From: Hymenobacter guriensis
GTDB taxonomy: Bacteria; Bacteroidota; Bacteroidia; Cytophagales; Hymenobacteraceae
Assembly (NCBI RefSeq): GCF_015773195.1
Contig: NZ_JADWYK010000002.1
Coordinates: 124,001 to 188,000, forward strand
Length of the DNA stretch: 64,000 nucleotides
Direction of reading: 5' to 3'
The position numbers were made by a program, and so were the translations under genes. Positions within the stretch are counted from its first letter, which is position 1. Each line of letters begins with the position of its first letter. Positions 59,471 through 64,000 of the stretch are shown here, in pieces. Below the pieces are notes generated by a model. The model had not been told where the DNA came from. It ran no database searches and saw only the letters and a list, made by a program, of their open reading frames with translations.

Positions 59471-62400
59471 ATGCCCGTATTCTCGCACCTGCACTGCCAT
59501 ACGCAATACTCCCTGCTCGACGGCCAGGCCAGCATCGGGGCCCTGATGAAAAAGGCCCAGGCCGATGGCATGCCCGCCGTAGCCCTCACCGACCACGGCA
59601 ACATGTTCGGGGCGTTCAACTTTGTAGCGGAGGCCAATAAGTACAACGTGAAGCCCATCGTGGGCTGCGAGTTTTACCTGGTGGAAGACCGACACAAGAA
59701 GAGCTTCAGCCGGGAGAAGGGCGAGCGGGACGTGCGCCACCACCAGCTGCTGCTGGCCAAGGACCAAGCCGGCTACCAGAACCTGGCCAAGCTCTGCTCC
59801 ATGAGCTTTATTGAGGGCGTGTACAGCAAGTACCCGCGCATCGACAAGGAGCTGTTGCTCCAGTACCACGAGGGGCTGATTGCCACTTCCTGTTGCATCG
59901 GCGCCGAAATTCCGCAGGCCCTGCTGTGGAAAAGCGAAGATGAGGCCGAGAAGCAGCTCAAGTGGTGGCTCGACGTGTTTGGCGACGACTACTACATCGA
60001 AATCCAGCGCCACGGCATCGAGAACATCGACAACACCGGCAAAAGCCAGGAAGACCTGAACCAGGTGCTGCTCAAGTGGGCGCAGAAGTACAACGTCAAA
60101 GTCATCTGCACCAACGACTCGCACTACGTTAACCAGGAGGACTTCGCCCCCCACGACATTCTGCTCTGCGTGAACACCGGCGAGGAGCACAGCATTCCGG
60201 TCGGCGACTTCCAGACCAAGTACTTCCGGCTGATGTCGCAGGACAAGAAGGTGCTCTACGACCACCTCGACAACCTGCGCCCCCTGGCGGCTTCCGACGA
60301 CCAGGTGCGCCGCCAGCTCATGCGCATCGACGAGGAGTTCCAGATGCCCAAGCCCCGCTCCCGCTTCGGCTTCCCCAACGACCAGTTCTACTTCAAGAGC
60401 CAGGAGGAAATGAACCGGCTGTTCCGGGACGTGCCGGAAAGCGTGGACAACACAAACGAAATCGTGGATAAAATCACGCCGCCCAAGCTGCAGCGTGATA
60501 TTCTGCTTCCCAACTTCCCGCTGCCGCCCGAGCACCCCACGGCCGACGCCTTCCTGCGCCACCTCACCTTCAAGGGCGCCTTCGAAGGTCCCAAGCCACG
60601 CTACTCGGTGCGCACGCCCGAAATTGAGGAACGCCTCGACTACGAGCTGCGCGTAATTGAGACGATGGGCTTTGCCGGCTACTTCCTCATCACCCAGGAC
60701 TTTATCAACCACGGCCGCAACATTGGCGTGGCCGTGGGGCCGGGCCGGGGCTCGGCGGCAGGTTCGGCAGTGGCCTACTGCATCGGCATCACCAACATCG
60801 ACCCGATTAAGTACTCCCTGCTGTTCGAGCGTTTCCTCAACCCGGAGCGCGTGTCCATGCCCGATATCGACATTGACTTTGACGACGTGAACCGTCAGAA
60901 AGTCATCGACTACGTGGTGGATAAGTACGGCAAAACCCAGGTGGCCCAGATTATCACCTTCGGTACCATGGCCGCCAAAAGCAGCATCAAGGACGTGGCC
61001 CGCGCCATGGACCTGCCCCTGCCCCAGGCCAACGACCTGGTGAAAATGGTGCCCGACCAGGTGGGTACCACGCTCACCAAGGCCTTTGCCGAAAACCAGG
61101 AGCTGGACATGATCCGGCGCGACGAGGCCCCCGACAACCTGCGCGGCCAGATTCTGCGCCTCGCTACCCAGCTCGAAGGCTCGGTCCGCAACACCGGCAT
61201 CCACGCCGCCGGCGTCATCATTGCCCCCGACGACATCACCAAGTACATTCCCGTCTCCACCTCCAAGGACTCGGACCTTTTGGTGACGCAGTTCGACGGC
61301 AAGGTGATTGAGAGTGCCGGCATGCTCAAGATGGACTTTCTGGGGCTGAAGACGCTCACGATTATCGTGGACGCCATTAACCTGATCGAGCAGAACCACG
61401 GCTTCAAAATCGACATCGACGAAATTCCGATTGACGACCAGAAAACCTACGAGCTCTACCAGCGCGGCGACACCATCGGCACGTTCCAGTTCGAGAGCGA
61501 AGGGATGCGCATGTACCTCAAGGACCTCAAGCCCACCAACATTGAGGACCTGATTGCCATGAATGCCCTGTACCGGCCCGGCCCTATGCAGTTCATCCCG
61601 AACTTCATCAACCGCAAGCACGGCCGCGAGGCAGTCGACTACCCCCATGAGCTGCTGGAGCCCATTCTGAACTACTCCCAGGGCATCATGGTGTACCAGG
61701 AGCAGATCATGCAGACGGCCCAGATTCTGGCGGGTTACTCCCTGGGCGGCGCCGACTTGCTGCGCCGGGCCATGGGTAAGAAGGATATGAAGAAGATGGC
61801 GCTGGAGCGGGAGAAATTCTGTGAGGGCGCCAAAACCCTGCATGGCATTGCGGCCAAAAAGGCCAACGAGGTGTTCGACGTGATGGAGAAGTTTGCGGCC
61901 TATGGCTTCAACCGCTCCCACTCGGCAGCCTACTCGGTGGTGGCCTACCAGACCGGCTACCTCAAGGCCCATTACCCGGCCGAGTACATGGCCGCGGTGC
62001 TGACCAACAACATGGGCGACATCAAGAAGGTGACGTTCTTCATCGAAGAAGCCCGCAAGCAGGGCGTGGCCGTACTGGGCCCCGACGTAAACGAATCCAT
62101 CCTGAAGTTCAACGTGAACAAGCAGGGCCAGATTCGCTTCGGTATGGCCGCCGTGAAAGGCGCGGGTGAGGCTGCTATTGAGAACATCGTGGAGGAGCGC
62201 GGTAAAAAAGGCCCTTACACCGATATTTTCGACTTCTCGAAGCGCGTCAACCTGCGGGCCGTCAACAAGAAGACGTTTGAAAGCCTGGCCTTGTCCGGGG
62301 CCTTCGACTCGTTTGAGCGCTACCACCGCCGCCAGTTTGTGGAAGCTCCAAGTGGCGACCAGAACCTGATTGACAAGGCCGTGAAAATGGGCCAGCAATT

Positions 62401-63157
62401 CCAGGCCGACCAGGATTCGGCCCAGCAGAGCCTGTTCGGCGGCGGCGCTTTCGGCGCCGTGGCCATGCCGCTGCCCAAGGTGGCCGATATGGAGCCCTGG
62501 CCGGCCGTGGAGCAGCTGCGCCGCGAAAAGGAAGTGGTAGGCTTCTACCTCTCGGGCCACCCGCTCGACGACTTCAAGCTGGAAATAGACTCCTACTGCA
62601 CCTGTGGGCTCGACAAAGTAGAGAACTACAAAAACCGCGAGGTAACGGTAGCCGGGCTGATTACCAACGTCCTGTTCAAGACCACCAAGACCGGCCAGCC
62701 CTTCGTGTCCTTCAGCGTGGAAGACTACGACTCCTCCCTGAACCTAGCGCTGTTCCGCGACGACTACTCCCGCTTTTCTCCCCTCATTAACCCGCGCAAC
62801 TACGATAAGGAGCAGGTGCCGCCCATGTACATCCGGGGCAAGTACGCCCAGCGCTTCCGCGACTCCGACCAGTTCGAGTTCAAGATTCTGACTATGGAGC
62901 CCCTGTTCAACGTGGCGGAGAAGCTGGCCAACGGCGTGCGCGTGCAGCTGGATTTGCGCACCATCACCGAGCCTTTCATGGACCGGTTTATGGAAGCGGT
63001 GGAAGGTTGTCAGGGCTCCAAAAAGCTGGAAATCAAGTTCGCCGAGCCCCACGAGCATCTGGCTGTTGACACCTACTCGCGCCGCTACCGCATCGAGCCC
63101 AAGGAGTTTATCCGCCGGATGCGCGAAATGGAAATCGACGCCTGCCAGCTGATATGA
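59471..63157 (+). CDS. dnaE: DNA polymerase III subunit alpha
   Basis: A 1228-residue replicative polymerase of the C-family, DnaE1 type. The PHP domain starts SHLHCHTQYSLLDG; the palm includes GPGRGSAAGSAVAYCIGITN and the catalytic pair Asp465/Asp467 in MPDIDIDFDD. The finger domain and tandem helix-hairpin-helix elements follow (LGGADLLRRAMGKKDMKKM; YGFNRSHSAAYSVVAYQTG), then the OB-fold (EVTVAGLITNVLFKTTKTG). I start at ATG; a TTG lies two codons earlier. Its TGA overlaps the ATG of the following lipoprotein gene. Confidence 0.97.
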   Translation: MPVFSHLHCHTQYSLLDGQASIGALMKKAQADGMPAVALTDHGNMFGAFNFVAEANKYNVKPIVGCEFYLVEDRHKKSFSREKGERDVRHHQLLLAKDQAGYQNLAKLCSMSFIEGVYSKYPRIDKELLLQYHEGLIATSCCIGAEIPQALLWKSEDEAEKQLKWWLDVFGDDYYIEIQRHGIENIDNTGKSQEDLNQVLLKWAQKYNVKVICTNDSHYVNQEDFAPHDILLCVNTGEEHSIPVGDFQTKYFRLMSQDKKVLYDHLDNLRPLAASDDQVRRQLMRIDEEFQMPKPRSRFGFPNDQFYFKSQEEMNRLFRDVPESVDNTNEIVDKITPPKLQRDILLPNFPLPPEHPTADAFLRHLTFKGAFEGPKPRYSVRTPEIEERLDYELRVIETMGFAGYFLITQDFINHGRNIGVAVGPGRGSAAGSAVAYCIGITNIDPIKYSLLFERFLNPERVSMPDIDIDFDDVNRQKVIDYVVDKYGKTQVAQIITFGTMAAKSSIKDVARAMDLPLPQANDLVKMVPDQVGTTLTKAFAENQELDMIRRDEAPDNLRGQILRLATQLEGSVRNTGIHAAGVIIAPDDITKYIPVSTSKDSDLLVTQFDGKVIESAGMLKMDFLGLKTLTIIVDAINLIEQNHGFKIDIDEIPIDDQKTYELYQRGDTIGTFQFESEGMRMYLKDLKPTNIEDLIAMNALYRPGPMQFIPNFINRKHGREAVDYPHELLEPILNYSQGIMVYQEQIMQTAQILAGYSLGGADLLRRAMGKKDMKKMALEREKFCEGAKTLHGIAAKKANEVFDVMEKFAAYGFNRSHSAAYSVVAYQTGYLKAHYPAEYMAAVLTNNMGDIKKVTFFIEEARKQGVAVLGPDVNESILKFNVNKQGQIRFGMAAVKGAGEAAIENIVEERGKKGPYTDIFDFSKRVNLRAVNKKTFESLALSGAFDSFERYHRRQFVEAPSGDQNLIDKAVKMGQQFQADQDSAQQSLFGGGAFGAVAMPLPKVADMEPWPAVEQLRREKEVVGFYLSGHPLDDFKLEIDSYCTCGLDKVENYKNREVTVAGLITNVLFKTTKTGQPFVSFSVEDYDSSLNLALFRDDYSRFSPLINPRNYDKEQVPPMYIRGKYAQRFRDSDQFEFKILTMEPLFNVAEKLANGVRVQLDLRTITEPFMDRFMEAVEGCQGSKKLEIKFAEPHEHLAVDTYSRRYRIEPKEFIRRMREMEIDACQLI

Positions 63158-63583
63158 AACCAAGATTTGCTTATGCACTGATTGGCGCGCTGGTGCTGCT
63201 TTCCTGCAATGAACAGAAGCTTACGCATTCTGAATTAGTTGGTGCGTGGCGTAGTACAGCAGTAAAGCTTCGAAATCCAGACTTTCCTGATGATATTATC
63301 ATTTTACCAAAACGGTGCGAGGTTATGGTTGACCTCCTACTATCATAGTGCAGATGCTGAATTAACTACCAAAGGTGATTCTATTTCCCTTCGAACAGGT
63401 TGCCTTGTTGGTGATGTTCCAATCTTTCTACAGAGGTCAGGGTTGAGCCAGAAACAGGACACCTTGATGTTTGAAAGCCTAAAGTTTGTCAGGATGGATT
63501 CCGCAGCCTTTGTTGAAAGTCACAAGACTTTTCTTGCAGAAAGAAAGCGACGTCAACTGGAGTGGGAGAGCAAGCAAAAATAA
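63154..63583 (+). pseudogene. Frameshifted small lipoprotein gene
   Basis: The first frame begins MKPRFAYALIGALVLLSCNEQ, a good lipoprotein signal with lipobox LLSC, and reads HSELVGAWRSTAVKLRNPDFPDD before stopping at 63348. The matching second half continues in another frame from about 63290 (MILSFYQNGARLWLTSYYHSA and onward to 63583). Together they make one plausible protein of about 140 residues, as if one base had been gained near 63280-63300. A pseudogene, a sequencing error or a programmed shift are possible. Its ATG overlaps the dnaE stop (ATGA). The region is more AT-rich than its neighbours. Confidence 0.65.
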
Positions 63584-63609
63584 ACTTTCAATTTTTATTG
63601 AAAGTTTAA
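63582..63609. promoter_or_regulatory. Palindromic operator upstream of the GbsR-family gene
   Basis: Perfect 12-bp arms TAAACTTTCAAT and ATTGAAAGTTTA with a TTTT loop. No T tract follows, so this is not a terminator. The right arm contains the TTG of a -33 box (63599-63601) placed exactly 19 bp before a TACATTTG -7 box at 63621-63628, so binding there would block transcription. The downstream regulator is the natural candidate for autoregulation. Confidence 0.7.
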
Positions 63610-63628
63610 AATACTCTCCTACATTTGA
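63599..63628 (+). promoter_or_regulatory. Promoter of the GbsR-family gene (-33 TTG, 19-bp spacer, -7 TACATTTG)
   Basis: Full match to the Bacteroidota arrangement TTG-N19-TAnnTTTG. The -7 box ends 3 bp before the ATG, so the transcription start should fall at or near the A of ATG; the mRNA may be leaderless. Confidence 0.65.
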
Positions 63629-63631
63629 GCC

Positions 63632-64000
63632 ATGCAACTCGACGAAGCCAAGCGCAGATTCATTGAAGGCTGGGGCACGCTGGGCTCGGCCTGGGGTGTG
63701 AGCCGGACGATGGCGCAGGTACATGCCTTGCTGCTGGTGTCGCCGGGAGCCCTGAGTACCGAGGACATCATGGATCAACTGCAGATTTCGCGGGGCAACG
63801 CCAACATGAATGTGCGCGCTCTTATCGACTGGGGTATCGTGCGCAAAGAGCTGCGGCCGGGTGAGCGGCGGGAGTTTTTCTCGGCCGAGAAAGACATTCA
63901 CCGGGTGGCTACCCTCATTCTGCAGGAGCGCCATAAGCGCGAAATAGCGCCATTGATGCGCGTGCTCGGCGAAATAAGCCAGGTGGAAGAGTCGCCGGCA
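63632..64000 (+). CDS. GbsR/MarR-family transcriptional regulator (3' truncated by window end)
   Basis: The frame runs 123 codons from ATG to the window edge with no stop. It begins MQLDEAKRRFIEGWGTLGSAWGVSRTMAQVHA (in parts), followed by a winged helix with STEDIMDQLQISRGNANMN and ALIDWGIVRKEL, and the wing RPGERREFFSAEKD. This matches the GbsR family, which controls osmoprotectant or other uptake and metabolism genes in bacilli; its role here is unknown. A perfect promoter and palindrome lie directly upstream. The C-terminal helices are outside the window. Confidence 0.88.
   Translation, partial: MQLDEAKRRFIEGWGTLGSAWGVSRTMAQVHALLLVSPGALSTEDIMDQLQISRGNANMNVRALIDWGIVRKELRPGERREFFSAEKDIHRVATLILQERHKREIAPLMRVLGEISQVEESPA

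Noticed and set aside
59462..62560. Very long minus-strand open frame (about 1030 codons) opposite dnaE
   Set aside because: It is the complement of a highly conserved dnaE; its His/Val/Leu-rich protein has no family features and reflects GC-rich codon bias.
63582..63609. Palindrome before the GbsR gene as a terminator of the lipoprotein gene
   Set aside because: The T residues are in the loop, not after the stem, and the right arm coincides with a consensus -33 box, so an operator is more likely.
1..64000. tRNA or rRNA genes, riboswitches, phage or integrase attachment sites
   Set aside because: I looked for tRNA-like cloverleaf ends, rRNA conserved stretches and integrase genes and saw none; a covariance-model search was not possible.

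Overview
The window looks like chromosomal DNA of a GC-rich member of the Bacteroidota, most likely the Hymenobacter/Cytophagales group (inference; no rRNA is present to prove it). Supporting signs are several -7 promoter boxes of the TAnnTTTG type, a Rho factor with a very long low-complexity insertion, three DUF4249 lipoproteins, a DUF4252 lipoprotein, a TonB-type receptor with a carboxypeptidase-regulatory plug, OmpA proteins with calcium-binding thrombospondin-3 repeats, a HelD-type helicase and a bacteriophytochrome. I see no tRNA, rRNA, CRISPR array, phage or intact insertion sequence.

Layout. 1-4.7 kb: end of an unidentified gene, a TIGR01777 epimerase, a membrane-anchored helical-toroid protein and penicillin-binding protein 1A. 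4.9-9.0 kb: a minus-strand membrane-protein locus with a winged-helix regulator, a DUF4153/DUF4173 protein and two copies of a small two-gene cassette; two promoters there share an operator-like palindrome. 9.3-13.3 kb: methyltransferase plus UbiA prenyltransferase, a lipoprotein, a DsbA/FrnE thioredoxin-fold protein and a membrane-anchored transglutaminase-like protein. 13.4-17.2 kb: rho and serS. 17.2-17.5 kb: a 21-bp tandem palindromic repeat. 17.5-22.1 kb: a light-sensing operon (heme oxygenase, bacteriophytochrome kinase, single-domain receiver, receiver-kinase hybrid) arranged for translational coupling. 22.3-27.8 kb: OsmC protein, lipoprotein, GT9 glycosyltransferase, a PolX whose polymerase carboxylates look lost, and an EVE protein. 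27.9-34.1 kb: two secreted proteins, HelD, a GNAT acetyltransferase and cyanophycinase. 34.1-35.0 kb: a gene-poor stretch with a perfect 28-bp hairpin. 35.0-44.6 kb: a multi-PAS kinase, two OmpA paralogues, an M24 aminopeptidase and a second GT9 enzyme whose gene carries an in-frame dispersed repeat. 44.6-45.0 kb: a nest of three repeat types in front of an M16 peptidase. 46.2-47.8 kb: an SRA-HNH type IV restriction enzyme and an O-methyltransferase. 47.9-54.1 kb: TonB-type receptor, an MltD-like LysM transglycosylase and a LysM protein. 54.3-59.2 kb: FAD oxidoreductase and three tandem DUF4249 genes. 59.5-64 kb: dnaE, a frameshifted lipoprotein gene and the start of a GbsR-family regulator with a palindromic operator.

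The most coherent multi-gene unit is the phytochrome operon: the heme oxygenase supplies biliverdin, the phytochrome kinase signals to the receiver, and the receiver-kinase hybrid could extend the relay. The most unusual material lies in the repeats: a 21-bp tandem repeat after serS, octamer arrays in the putative M16 leader, and a palindromic repeat inserted in frame in a glycosyltransferase gene. Many start codons given here are my choice from family homology, nearby ATG codons and overlap with neighbours; several are GTG or TTG.
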